From Nostoc sp. GT001 (GTDB lineage: Bacteria > Cyanobacteriota > Cyanobacteriia > Cyanobacteriales > Nostocaceae), in assembly GCF_030382115.1 (NCBI RefSeq), contig NZ_JAUDRJ010000003.1, forward strand, positions 6,782,016-6,846,015: a stretch of DNA of 64,000 nt, written 5' to 3'. Position numbers and translations under genes: made by a program. The first letter of the stretch is position 1. Every line of letters starts with the position of its first letter. Under the pieces are notes generated by a model that saw only the letters and a program-made list of their open reading frames with translations, did not search any database and had not been told where the DNA came from. This document shows positions 8,845 through 17,580 of the stretch, one piece after another.

Positions 8845-9267
8845 GCATAATAGTTTTTGTCTTTTATATGTTACGAGTGTAAAAAAGTAAGTGCCACCTT
8901 AGATTGTCGCTCGGCATTGCATTGTGTTCATTTTATGATGGTTGAATTTCGCTTTTTATACCAAAGTATTGGTATAAAGGATACCGTCAATTTATTGCTA
9001 TTGAGATGTGAGTTAAGAAATGAGTGAGAGGCAATCTAATAAACTAAAGTAGATGTTGGGTTTCATTCCTCAACCCAACCTACGATTAAGTCTAATTTGG
9101 GGTTTGACAATGCCTTTAGCCTATTTGCGATCGCACTCAGCATTCGATTTTGGGATGTCAAAAGTCTCTGGAGAGGCTTCAGAAGTTAAGCGGTAGGATA
9201 TACGATTGTGGTGCGTTGTCACAAAGGTCAACGCACCCCTATTTAAAGAAGCGGCGAGTCCAAACAA
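8845..9267. other. Intergenic region with two small palindromes
   Basis: A gap of 423 bp. It holds the perfect 9-bp-arm palindrome TTATACCAA AGTA TTGGTATAA at 8956-8977 and a GTTGGGTT...AACCCAAC hairpin near 9055-9080, a motif common in cyanobacterial spacers. No open frame here looks like a gene. Confidence 0.5.
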
Positions 9268-9633
9268 TTACTTCACAGATGTCACTGTTTGCTTTACTAC
9301 TGGGCGTGGTTTCTTGCGGTCTGACCTGCGCGTTCCACCAGCCATCCCATATTCATCACTATTTTTGCCATAGCAAGATGCAACATTTAACAGCATTTGC
9401 TCAGAATAAGTATTCAACTCTCGTTCTGCTTCTATTAATGCATTGTGTGTCTTATCTACTATTATTTGTGCTTGATTATAAGCGGCTAACTTTTCTCGTA
9501 ACTCAATTACTTTAATGTTGTAAGTAGCAATTGAAAACCCATTACTAAAGTCTAACTCAGGGTTAATTGTCTGCATTCCTTCAATCCGTCGTTCAGCTTT
9601 AGTCAGTGAGATGGAGTTTCGTTTCCGTTGCAT
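9268..9633 (-). CDS. Small conserved coiled-coil protein, unknown function
   Basis: A 121-residue, strongly charged soluble protein with a central helical or coiled-coil region (KVIELREKLAAYNQAQIIVD to ERELNTYSEQML). It ends in a basic tail with YGKNSDEYGMAGGTRRSDRK. I recall similar small proteins with the KYGKNSDEYEMAGG pattern in several cyanobacteria, but no function. The ATG at 9633 is preceded on the minus strand by AGGAAAACTAT, a reasonable ribosome site. It sits inside the accessory region between the caspase and ATPase modules, on the opposite strand. Confidence 0.7.
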   Translation of the reverse strand: MQRKRNSISLTKAERRIEGMQTINPELDFSNGFSIATYNIKVIELREKLAAYNQAQIIVDKTHNALIEAERELNTYSEQMLLNVASCYGKNSDEYGMAGGTRRSDRKKPRPVVKQTVTSVK

Positions 9634-9815
9634 ATAGTTTTCCTATTTGGATTAATTTATAAATAACCCCGATTTGATACACTGAGTTATTTATATATCA
9701 TCAAGGTACGCAATAGGCAGATGCACCAGCCACAGTGAAGTTACAGAATTATAAAAGCATTGGATGGCATGAGCCAATTAGATAGATGCGGGTATATTTG
9801 CTGAAATCCGTTGAG

Positions 9816-10004
9816 AAAAGCTGGTTTTGAAGTCACAAAAGCTGGTTTTGATGTCGCAAAAGCTAGTTTTGATGTCGCAAAAGCTGGTTTTGATGTCGCA
9901 AAAGCTGGTTTTGATGTCGCAAAAGCTGGTTTTGATGTCGCAAAAGCTAGTTTTGATGTCGCAAAAGCTAGTTTTGATGTCACAAAAGCTAGTTTTGATG
10001 TCGC
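9816..10004. repeat. Tandem repeat, nine units of 21 bp
   Basis: Nine contiguous 21-bp units of the type AAAAGCTGGTTTTGATGTCG+C, with a G/A difference at the eighth base and a few other single changes. The period equals three heptamers and seven codons, so several frames stay open through it (for example a KAGFDVA heptapeptide on the plus strand). There is no convincing start, and none of the frames resembles a known protein. It most likely acts as a minisatellite, not a gene. Confidence 0.9.
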
Positions 10005-10021
10005 GGAGCTTTATTATCTCA

Positions 10022-10092
10022 TGTAGAGACGCGATTTATCGCGTCTAAAAAATTGACGCGTTAGACAGACGCGATAAATCGCCGTCTCTACA
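10022..10092. repeat. 71-bp inverted repeat of the TAGAGACGCGAT family
   Basis: TGTAGAGACGCGATTTATCG at the left pairs with the complementary right arm ending GCCGTCTCTACA, around a centre with a further GACGCG. The arms themselves are near-palindromic. It directly follows the 21-bp tandem array. Confidence 0.75.
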
Positions 10093-10256
10093 AAGAATGT
10101 ACTCGCTAATTATTCCTTGACAGACTACTAACTAATAGTAACAACAGCTACCATCGCATCGGCTGAATGGAAATGAGACGAAGCACACTAAAAATTTATT
10201 TTTATAACTAAAAATTTTATTTTATTTATATGTTAAGTAGCTTTTAGGATGTTATC

Positions 10257-10309
10257 TGTATAATCTATCATTCAGTTGAAATTATCGAATGTATAATCTA
10301 TCATTCAGT
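10257..10309. promoter_or_regulatory. Two 20-bp direct repeats, 33 bp apart
   Basis: TGTATAATCTATCATTCAGT occurs at 10257-10276 and again, identical, at 10290-10309. The start-to-start distance is 33 bp, close to three helical turns, so a bound protein would meet both on the same DNA face. Each copy contains TATAAT. They lie 219-271 bp upstream of the ATPase start and could be operator or promoter repeats; no regulator is known. Confidence 0.5.
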
Positions 10310-10527
10310 CTGATTTATTATTGACCTCTGTTACTTATTGATAGGTTAAAACTTGGAAACTAGGGCATCTCTTTTTAAGACATAACATACCGCTCACTTA
10401 GTAGTTATTTATTAACGTAATTTGAGAAGTTATGTAAGCATACTCTATCTTAGACATGACCTTAAACTTGTGCTTCAAAGATCATGAGCCATTATATGAA
10501 TAGTTAGCACGTTAACAGCACCATCCA

Positions 10528-11820
10528 ATGTCTCAAGACTTATTAAACTCCTTTCAAGAAGCATACAGTAATCTCGAACTGTTCCCGTTGATGGAACGGA
10601 ACGAAATGGAAAGATTTCGAGTCGAATATGGTGATGATTTGATTGCAGACCTGAACCAATTAGTAGAAGATAGTCCTAATGGAGATGGCAAAATTGTCTT
10701 TACAGGACATCGGGGATGTGGTAAGTCTACTTTGTTAGCTGAATTCAGCCGACAAATTCAAGATAAATATTTTGTAGTTCTCTTTTCTATTGCTGACAAA
10801 ATTGAAATGTCGGCTGTTAATCATATTAATATACTGTTTGCGATCGCAGTTAATTTAATGACAGAGGCAGAAGCCCGCAAGGTTGATATTCCGCAATCTA
10901 CTAAAGAAGCTCTTTATAAGTGGTTTGCTACCCGCACTCGTACTGAAGAATTAAATTTACAAGCAGAAGCTAGTATAGGTTTTGACCTTTTAAAGTTGAT
11001 TAGTTCTAAATTAAAAGCTGATGCAAGCGTTCGGGATGAAATTAAGCAAGAATTTGAACGCAAGTTATCAGATTTAGTTGCCAGAATTAACGAAATAGCT
11101 GCTTTAATTCAAGCTGCAACTAAACAAAACGTTTTAGTAATTATTGATGATTTAGATAAACTTGATTTAGGTAGAGTTAACGAAATTTATCGAGATAATA
11201 TTAAAGCTCTCTGTCAACCTAACTTTCAAATTATCTACACCATCCCGATCGCAGTCCTTCGAGAAACATTTATTAGCACAATTATTGCCACTGAAACCAA
11301 CGATCAAGTTGTGGCAATGCCTGTATTAAAAATATTTGATAAAGGTAAAAATCGCTTCCCAAATGCCCAACCTCGCCCGGAAGCAACAAAGATTCTCGGT
11401 GAAGTTTTACAAAAGCGGATTCCCAGTGAATTAATCGCACCAGAGACGGCTGAAAAAATTGTGATTTACAGTGGTGGCGTATTGCGAGAATTAATTCGGA
11501 TTTCTAAGGAATGTTGTCGCATTTGTTTGCGAATGATTCGGCGAAATCCTTCAGCCGAAGTTATTATTGATGATAAAATTCTTTTGCAAGCAATCAATAA
11601 AATTCGCAATGATTTTTCGATACGGTTAGGAAAAACTGATATCGATATTTTGCAGAGTGTTTATGAGCAATTTATGCCCAATGACCCCAAACAAGCAGAG
11701 TTTTTAGATTTGTTACATGGGCTGTATGTTCTAGAATATCGCACTGATGAAACTTGGTATGATGTTCATCCAATTATTATCGAAAGCTTGAGAAGACAGG
11801 GAGCCATTAATGTTAAATGA
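10528..11820 (+). CDS. AAA-type P-loop ATPase, function unknown
   Basis: A 430-residue protein. Walker A is visible as GHRGCGKST (60-68) and Walker B as VLVIIDDLDK (202-211), with a possible sensor-1 Thr in IIYTIP (235-240). The helical insert 110-200 includes a long charged helix. The C-terminal third (about 320-430) reads like a winged-helix or lid region of AAA/ORC-STAND type (GGVLRELIRISKECC; YDVHPIIIESLRR). It has no membrane segment. The last 11 bp overlap the start of the TPR gene, so the two are coupled. It resembles orphan P-loop ATPases of conflict systems; the role is not established. Confidence 0.75.
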   Translation: MSQDLLNSFQEAYSNLELFPLMERNEMERFRVEYGDDLIADLNQLVEDSPNGDGKIVFTGHRGCGKSTLLAEFSRQIQDKYFVVLFSIADKIEMSAVNHINILFAIAVNLMTEAEARKVDIPQSTKEALYKWFATRTRTEELNLQAEASIGFDLLKLISSKLKADASVRDEIKQEFERKLSDLVARINEIAALIQAATKQNVLVIIDDLDKLDLGRVNEIYRDNIKALCQPNFQIIYTIPIAVLRETFISTIIATETNDQVVAMPVLKIFDKGKNRFPNAQPRPEATKILGEVLQKRIPSELIAPETAEKIVIYSGGVLRELIRISKECCRICLRMIRRNPSAEVIIDDKILLQAINKIRNDFSIRLGKTDIDILQSVYEQFMPNDPKQAEFLDLLHGLYVLEYRTDETWYDVHPIIIESLRRQGAINVK

Positions 11821-13573
11821 GGAATTATTAGATGATGAAGGAGAAAATCAAGATGCGTATGATGATTTAATTGTTTCTATTGAAGCTCAAAAGCGGGGAT
11901 TAAATTTACTAATTGCAGTTTGCGATGATGCTAGCTTTCGAGATCAGATTATTGCTCAGTATGAAGCCGAACTACAACCCATCTTCGGTGCATATCGAGT
12001 AACTTTAGCACGTCAAGAACCAAGCCTGAAAGCTGCTCTTAACCAACTGGTACAACAAGAAGAATATCTCCGTCAGCAGAAGCCAGCGGTGATTACTGTG
12101 ACGGGTGCTGAACAATTGTATTTTCTTAGGTTGGGAAATGAGCAATCTGAGCAGGAGAAATTTTTTGGTTACTTACAGTGGACTAGGGAAGGATTGCGCG
12201 AATTTCCGTTTGCAATTGTACTTTGGGTAACTAACCAAATTTTAGTCAACCTGATTAAAAAAGCGCCTGATTTTTGGAGTTGGCGCAATGGTGTATTCCG
12301 GTTTGAATCTAAAAAGACAAATGCTATTCCTGGTAAAGAACTAGAAAATATCCGCTTTGTTTTTCGAGATACAGAATTAGCTAGCACAGATACTAATGAA
12401 ACTAATCGCTTTTTCTTACCGATTCAAGATTTACAAAGGTTAATCGAGAAAGTAGAACAAGAACGGGGAACTAAAGACCCCACCTTGGCTACTTTGTACT
12501 CAAGATTGGGCGATATTTACCACAGCAGATTAGATCGGGGTGAATCTCAAAATTATCAAGAAGAACAAGAATTAGCAATTAAATATTGGCGTCAGGCGAG
12601 TGAGTTACAAAATGAATTGGGTTTGCAGATAGACTTAGCTAATAGCCTCAACAATTTAGCAGGAATATATCGTGCAATCGGAAACTATGCTGAAGCCGAA
12701 CCCTTATATAAACAAGCTTTAGAACTGAGGAAACGCCTGTTAGGAGAAAATCATCCGGCTTTTGCCACTAGCCTGAATAATTTGGCAGGACTTTACAAAT
12801 CAACTGGGCAATATAATAAAGCGGAACTTCTATATCAACAAGCTTTAGAACTGAGAAAAAGACTATGGGGAGAAAACCATGCCGATGTTGCCGTCAGTCT
12901 GAACAATTTGGCATTACTATATGATGAACAAGGACGTTATGACGAAGCAGAACCCCTGTATTTGCAATCATTAGAACTTGAAAAACGTCTGGTTGGCGAA
13001 AATCATCTTTCTTTCGCTCTTATACTAAATAATTTAGCGCTACTTTATTATCATCAAGGACGTTACAGTGAAGCTGAACCTTTATCGCAACAAGCAATAG
13101 AATTAGATAAGCGATTTTTGGGAGAAGAAAATCCTGATGTTGCCACAGATTTGCACAATTTAGGTTTAATATACCGCGCTCAAGGACGCTACAGTGAAGC
13201 GGAATCTTTGTTTTTAGAATCATTGGAACTCAAGCAGCGTGTATTACAAAAAGCGCATCCGCTTTTAGCAGATACGATCTACGCTTTGGGTTATATGTAC
13301 AGGGAACAGGGACGTTATCATGAAGCAGAATCCTTATGTATAAAAGCCTTAGAACTTGATAAGCACCTATTAGGAGAAAATCATCCTAATGTTGCCGAAA
13401 GTCTGAATAATCTGGCAGAAATTTATCGTGCAACTGGACGTTACGGTGAAGCAAAACCGCTTTATTTGCAAGCTTTAGATATTTGCGAACGAGTCTGGGG
13501 TGTAAATCATCACCGTAGTGTTACTGTTCGTCAAAATTTAGAGAAACTTGTCACAGCAATGCAGAATAATTAA
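11810..13573 (+). CDS. TPR protein with N-terminal inactive-NTPase-like domain
   Basis: A 587-residue protein. Residues 1 to about 215 look like an alpha/beta domain with strands (LNLLIAVCDDASFRDQII; PAVITVTGAEQLYFL; FAIVLWVTNQIL) and the segment KAPDFWSWRNGVFRF. It resembles a P-loop or STAND-like fold with no Walker A motif. Residues 226-585 hold about seven 42-residue TPR units of the kinesin-light-chain type (SLNNLAGIYRAIGNYAEAEP; LLGENHP). It overlaps the ATPase by 11 bp. The architecture suggests a sensor or scaffold (TPR) working with the active ATPase. The inactive-NTPase reading is inference. Confidence 0.7.
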   Translation: MLNEELLDDEGENQDAYDDLIVSIEAQKRGLNLLIAVCDDASFRDQIIAQYEAELQPIFGAYRVTLARQEPSLKAALNQLVQQEEYLRQQKPAVITVTGAEQLYFLRLGNEQSEQEKFFGYLQWTREGLREFPFAIVLWVTNQILVNLIKKAPDFWSWRNGVFRFESKKTNAIPGKELENIRFVFRDTELASTDTNETNRFFLPIQDLQRLIEKVEQERGTKDPTLATLYSRLGDIYHSRLDRGESQNYQEEQELAIKYWRQASELQNELGLQIDLANSLNNLAGIYRAIGNYAEAEPLYKQALELRKRLLGENHPAFATSLNNLAGLYKSTGQYNKAELLYQQALELRKRLWGENHADVAVSLNNLALLYDEQGRYDEAEPLYLQSLELEKRLVGENHLSFALILNNLALLYYHQGRYSEAEPLSQQAIELDKRFLGEENPDVATDLHNLGLIYRAQGRYSEAESLFLESLELKQRVLQKAHPLLADTIYALGYMYREQGRYHEAESLCIKALELDKHLLGENHPNVAESLNNLAEIYRATGRYGEAKPLYLQALDICERVWGVNHHRSVTVRQNLEKLVTAMQNN

Positions 13574-13646
13574 AAGGAAGTAGCGATTTAAACAATCTGT
13601 GATGAAAAACCTAATGATAATGACTAAAAATGTTTGCAATATATAA

Positions 13647-13760
13647 TAGGACTTACGCATACTCTACGAATTCTCGGCGCTTTTCTCTTCGAGACGCTTC
13701 GCGAAGGCGTCTTGGCGGTTCGATAAATTAAGGTTTTTAGCAATTTTTGCGTAAGTCCTA
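13647..13760. repeat. MITE-like element with TAGGACTTACGCA ends
   Basis: A 114-bp element with 13-bp perfect terminal inverted repeats: TAGGACTTACGCA at 13647-13659 and TGCGTAAGTCCTA at 13748-13760. It encloses a GAGACGCTTCGCGAAGGCGTC hairpin. TATA-rich flanks on both sides could be a target duplication. It is non-coding and lies just upstream of the Uma2 gene. Confidence 0.75.
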
Positions 13761-13782
13761 TATAAGCTAAGGTAGGCAATTT

Positions 13783-14403
13783 ATGACTCAAGCTATACCC
13801 AAATTAGTAACCTTTGAAGATTTTGCAGCCTGGCGTCCTGAAGGTGGAAGGTATGAATTACATGATGGCGTGATTGTTGAAATGGCACAACCAGCAGGAG
13901 ATCATGAAGATATTGTCGGGTTTTTGGTTGAAAAAATTGCCGTTGAGTACGTTCGCAATGGTCTACCTTATTTCATCCCAAAAACAGCATTAGTTAAATC
14001 TGCTATTAGTCAGTCCTGCTATTCTCCAGACTTGCTATTACTCAACCGTCCTGCTTTAAAATTAGAGCCACTTTGGCAGAAATATTCTACGGTTGAGTTT
14101 GCCGATTCTATCCCTTTAGTGATTGAAGTTATTAGTACTAACTGGCGGGATGATTATTATAAAAAGCTAGGTGAATATGAACAAATAGGGATAAAAGAAT
14201 ATTGGATTGTTGATTATTTAGCTATCGGTGGTAAAAAGTTTATCGGTAATCCTAAACAACCTACTATCTCTATCTACCAATTAGTTGACGGTGAATACCG
14301 AGTTACTCAATTTAGAGGCGATGACCGCATCGTATCACCTATTTTTCCCGAACTAAACCTGATTGCTCAACAGATTCTGCAAGCTGGTAGTTCCCAGTTA
14401 TAG
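13783..14403 (+). CDS. Uma2 family (DUF820) PD-(D/E)XK endonuclease-like protein
   Basis: A 206-residue soluble protein of a family hugely expanded in cyanobacteria. Typical marks are the N-terminal TFEDFAAWRPEGGRYELHDG, the acidic site YSPDLLLLN, and IPLVIEVISTNWRDDYYKKL (E-x-S near a conserved Trp), then EYEQIGIKEYWIVD. These are the PD-(D/E)XK residues. The natural substrate is unknown. It starts 22 bp after a MITE and converges with the pstS-like gene. Confidence 0.85.
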   Translation: MTQAIPKLVTFEDFAAWRPEGGRYELHDGVIVEMAQPAGDHEDIVGFLVEKIAVEYVRNGLPYFIPKTALVKSAISQSCYSPDLLLLNRPALKLEPLWQKYSTVEFADSIPLVIEVISTNWRDDYYKKLGEYEQIGIKEYWIVDYLAIGGKKFIGNPKQPTISIYQLVDGEYRVTQFRGDDRIVSPIFPELNLIAQQILQAGSSQL

Positions 14404-14431
14404 CCGCGATCGCGCACAAGTCTATACTTTT

Positions 14432-14465
14432 AGATACCCGACCTCTTAAACAAGTCGGGTATCTC
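14432..14465. terminator. Hairpin between convergent genes
   Basis: AGATACCCGAC pairs with GTCGGGTATCT around a 12-base spacer, between the convergent Uma2 and pstS-like genes. It lacks a clear T-run on the plus strand, so it may act as a bidirectional stop or as RNA 3'-end protection. Confidence 0.45.
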
Positions 14466-14501
14466 TAGAAAGCTTGCTCAATTGTCCTTCAAATAAATCT
14501 A

Positions 14502-15590
14502 CTAGCGAACGCCGACAAAACCAGCTTGCTCAATTGCTCTTTGCCCTTGGTCAGTTAATAAAAGATTGGCATAAGCATTTCCAATCTGCTGTTCTGAACC
14601 TTTATTCTGCTTAATAATTACAAACAAATTAGCAATCATCGGATAGCTGCCATTTTTGATCGCCTGAGTATTTAGCTGGTTGCGCTGACGTGGACATTGC
14701 TCAGACGGCACTATTGGCTCCTGATACGGGGTAATTAGCTGACCAGAAGTGTTACCCAATGGTAAAGCCTTCACGCTACATTGAAAGACTACTGAACGGG
14801 CAGAAGCGTAATACACACCACCAGGGGTTTTACTGAGTTGGCGTACCGCTTCTGTAGCAGAGTAGACATATTGCACATTAGAGCCAAATGCTTGCCCCTT
14901 TAAGTCGCTATTGTTAGGGAATATTACTGTATCTGCGTCCTCTGGGCGTTGAGAAAAAGCTGTGATGGGTAGATTTGGCCCGCCGACTTGATTCCAATTA
15001 GTAATTTTCCCTAAATAAATCTGCTGCAATTGTTCAACAGTTAAACCAGGCACATTAAGTGATGGATTGACTACCACTGCTATCCCATCCATACCCACTT
15101 GACGTTGCTCAAGGGTGAAGCCTCGCTCTTTTGCCGTAGCTTTTTCTTCATCTGTGAGGGGACGGGAAGACTGAGCAAAGTCTAGTTTCCCATCAAGTAA
15201 CATCCGAATGCCGGAGCTAGAACCAGGACTACCATTAACAGGGTTTACATAACGTAATTGTAGTTCCGGGCGATCGCTCTGGATCTGAGAATCTACTAAT
15301 TGCCGAATAGATGCCCAAGCAGTACTACCTCCGTAGTTGAATGAGGCAGGGGGAACATCAGCAACTGTCTGAAAAGTTGATTCATTAGTGGATTCATTAT
15401 TAGAGACGCGATTGAAATTTTGATTAGAGGAAGAGTTAATGCTGTTGCGAGACAATAAATTTGGCTTCAATAACCACCAAAGTAATCCGCCAATAACCAT
15501 AAGTGTGAGAACTTTACCAATAATCAAACCTCTGAGAAAGAGAGAGATTTCGCTGTTAATTAAAGCTTTTCTTTGATTTGTATTGTCCAT
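14502..15590 (-). CDS. Membrane-anchored PstS-like phosphate-binding protein
   Basis: A 362-residue protein with a short cytoplasmic N-terminus, one membrane helix (about 19-42, LRGLIIGKVLTLMVIGGLLW) and a periplasmic type-II binding domain. Motifs shared with PstS are GSTAWASIRQ, GSSSGIRMLLDGKLDFAQSS and GGVYYASARSVVFQ. No pstC, pstA or pstB genes are nearby; the neighbour is a Ser/Thr kinase 161 bp upstream on the same strand. It may therefore be a stand-alone anion sensor and not a transporter part. Phosphate as ligand is inferred from the family. Confidence 0.75.
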   Translation of the reverse strand: MDNTNQRKALINSEISLFLRGLIIGKVLTLMVIGGLLWWLLKPNLLSRNSINSSSNQNFNRVSNNESTNESTFQTVADVPPASFNYGGSTAWASIRQLVDSQIQSDRPELQLRYVNPVNGSPGSSSGIRMLLDGKLDFAQSSRPLTDEEKATAKERGFTLEQRQVGMDGIAVVVNPSLNVPGLTVEQLQQIYLGKITNWNQVGGPNLPITAFSQRPEDADTVIFPNNSDLKGQAFGSNVQYVYSATEAVRQLSKTPGGVYYASARSVVFQCSVKALPLGNTSGQLITPYQEPIVPSEQCPRQRNQLNTQAIKNGSYPMIANLFVIIKQNKGSEQQIGNAYANLLLTDQGQRAIEQAGFVGVR

Positions 15591-15751
15591 ATTTTTAAAT
15601 TTTCTTTAATTGTATTTATCTTACAGGAATATCTAAGTATTTATCCTACAGTCATCTTGAAATATTTAAATTTACAGTAAATTTGTAATAGCTAGTTAAT
15701 AGCCAGTCTGATGATTGCTGTTAGATGATTAATCTTTCTAATCTAGTGAAA

Positions 15752-17005
15752 TTAAATTTGCTCTTTGGTAGTTTTTGCAATGGTGCAATTGCTTTGACAG
15801 ATTCTTCTGTTAGGTGCTGATTTAGCTAGTAGACTACTTGTATTAGTTAACGGGAACTCAACAAATCTTTCTAGAAAACTCTTGAGTGGAGTAGGTTGAT
15901 TTGGCAGCGATGTCCCCGTATTAATAAATGTGTAGATTAAAACTATTACTATCAAACTAGTGGTTGCACCAAGACCGATGCCCAGCAGCAAAATAAAGTT
16001 TCTATAAGTTAGCAAATAGCTATCATCAGCCTTGTGGTTGATGTCAGCAGATTGTGAAGAATGTGACAACGCTACATCAGAATTAAGTGCTTGTAAAGCT
16101 TCTGTGGCAGACTGATAACGCTGGTTGTAGCGATCGCGAACCATTGTATCTAAAATATTTGCCAGAGCATCACTTACCTCTGCCTTGTCGCGCCAGATAA
16201 CTTCTCCAGTACTGGGATCTTCTGGTAATTGCTCAGGTATTAGACCTGTTAAAGCTTGAATGCCAATCATCCCGACTGCATAGATATCGCTGCAAAGTTT
16301 TGGCTTTCCTTTAGCTTGTTCGCTTGGCATATAGCCAGGAGTGCCAACAGCAATTGTTAAGCCTGCTCCCAAAGCACCAATTTTCTTAATACTGCCAAAG
16401 TCAATTAGCACAATCTTTTGATCGGAGTACCGCCGCATTAAGTTTTGAGGCTTAATATCTCGGTGAATAATATCGTGTTGGTGGACGAAGGCTAACACTT
16501 CTAGGATGTCTTTTAATAAATTTAAGACTGTATTCTCTTTAAGACGCTGACCTGGGACAATTTCTTGAGTCAACGCATGACCATCAATAAATTCCTGGAC
16601 TAAATAGAAATCTCCATCTTCATTAAAATGGGCAAACAGTCTCGGAATTTGATCGTGGTCGTTGCCTAGCTGATATAAAACTTCCGCTTCCCGATCGAAT
16701 AGCTTTTTAGCGATGGGTAGAACAGCAGGGTTAGAATCTTTCGGGTGGAAATGTTTAACGACACAATGAGGTTGTCCTGGTAAATCCAAGTCAATAGCCA
16801 AGTAGGTATCACCAGAACCTCCGCTTCCTAAGTGTTTGACAATCTCAAAGCGATTCCGAAGTGTTTTTCTGTTGAGCGAGTATCTATGCCTGTTACGTGT
16901 AGCACCCCCTACTAAGTAAGTATCACCAGATTCTCCGCTTCCCATCACTTTGACAGTTTCAAAGCGACTTCGGAGTGTTTTTCTGACTAGAGGGTTCTGG
17001 CTCAT
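15752..17005 (-). CDS. Serine/threonine protein kinase with duplicated glycine loop
   Basis: A 417-residue Hanks-type kinase. The ATP loop GSGGSGDTYLA (60-70), a catalytic Lys (CVVKHFHP), HRDIKPQN, DFGSIKK and a GTPGYMPSEQ activation segment are all present, so it should be active. The first 32 residues repeat the loop region in degenerate form (RKTLRSRFETVKVMGSGESG at 8-27 against RKTLRNRFEIVKHLGSGGSG at 46-65), with the duplication also visible in DNA. A membrane helix lies near 335-360 (FILLLGIGLGATTSLIVIVL), so the C-terminus is probably periplasmic. It lies upstream of the PstS-like gene on the same strand. Confidence 0.85.
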   Translation of the reverse strand: MSQNPLVRKTLRSRFETVKVMGSGESGDTYLVGGATRNRHRYSLNRKTLRNRFEIVKHLGSGGSGDTYLAIDLDLPGQPHCVVKHFHPKDSNPAVLPIAKKLFDREAEVLYQLGNDHDQIPRLFAHFNEDGDFYLVQEFIDGHALTQEIVPGQRLKENTVLNLLKDILEVLAFVHQHDIIHRDIKPQNLMRRYSDQKIVLIDFGSIKKIGALGAGLTIAVGTPGYMPSEQAKGKPKLCSDIYAVGMIGIQALTGLIPEQLPEDPSTGEVIWRDKAEVSDALANILDTMVRDRYNQRYQSATEALQALNSDVALSHSSQSADINHKADDSYLLTYRNFILLLGIGLGATTSLIVIVLIYTFINTGTSLPNQPTPLKSFLERFVEFPLTNTSSLLAKSAPNRRICQSNCTIAKTTKEQI

Positions 17006-17580
17006 GTGGCGTATACTACTTCTTTATTTACTGACCATTCAGAGCTTGAGTGAGGTTATGGATAACTGCTTGCTGCTAGATATACTGGTATTTGCGGCAG
17101 TTAGCCATCGCGCGACCTATGTTTGGATACTTTGTTGCTTAATTGCTTGATTGCTTTGTTTAATACTCTTATAAGTATCTTAATACAAAATTAATTTATG
17201 AAACACTTCTGTAATATTATCACTTAAGTAAATTTAACACTAGTCCACAGGATTTAAACTGTGGGCAGAGAATAATTAATATTTATGAGTCAGGATGGTT
17301 ATTTGTTTTAACTGTTAAGTCTGATTACTGACAAAACCTTGAACAGTGAAATTTAAAGGCACAAATACCTTTACGGTGTTCGCCACAGTTTTGTTACCAG
17401 ATTTTAGTCGTTACTAACTGCGATCGCGTTGTCAGATCAATGTGAGTTTGACGAAAAAACTAAAAAATATCGGGTAAGTTTTTGAGTTAAATATCGAGTG
17501 ATGGTTTTTGAAGTAAATTAGTTGTAATTTTTATTTAACTTTTTTAGGCAACCGATAAATATGCGTTATCTGTAGCCATT

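Larger units (their letters stand above)
9634..10527. other. Long intergenic region upstream of the ATPase gene
   Basis: 894 bp with no convincing gene. It contains the 21-bp tandem repeat (9816-10004), a long palindrome (10022-10092) and two 20-bp direct repeats (10257-10309). The 10180-10330 part is very AT-rich. It is the probable regulatory region of the ATPase/TPR gene pair. Confidence 0.6.

Noticed and set aside
9816..10004. Possible CRISPR array
   Set aside because: Units are contiguous with no unique spacers, and no cas genes are nearby.
9741..10048. Three overlapping ORFs of 71-80 codons across the 21-bp tandem repeat
   Set aside because: The period is a multiple of three, which keeps several frames open by chance. 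No ribosome site, no family match, and frames on both strands are equally open.
13647..13760. Transcription terminator for the TPR gene
   Set aside because: The long arms with TAGGACTTACGCA ends and GC-rich inner hairpin fit a mobile repeat better, and no T-run follows.
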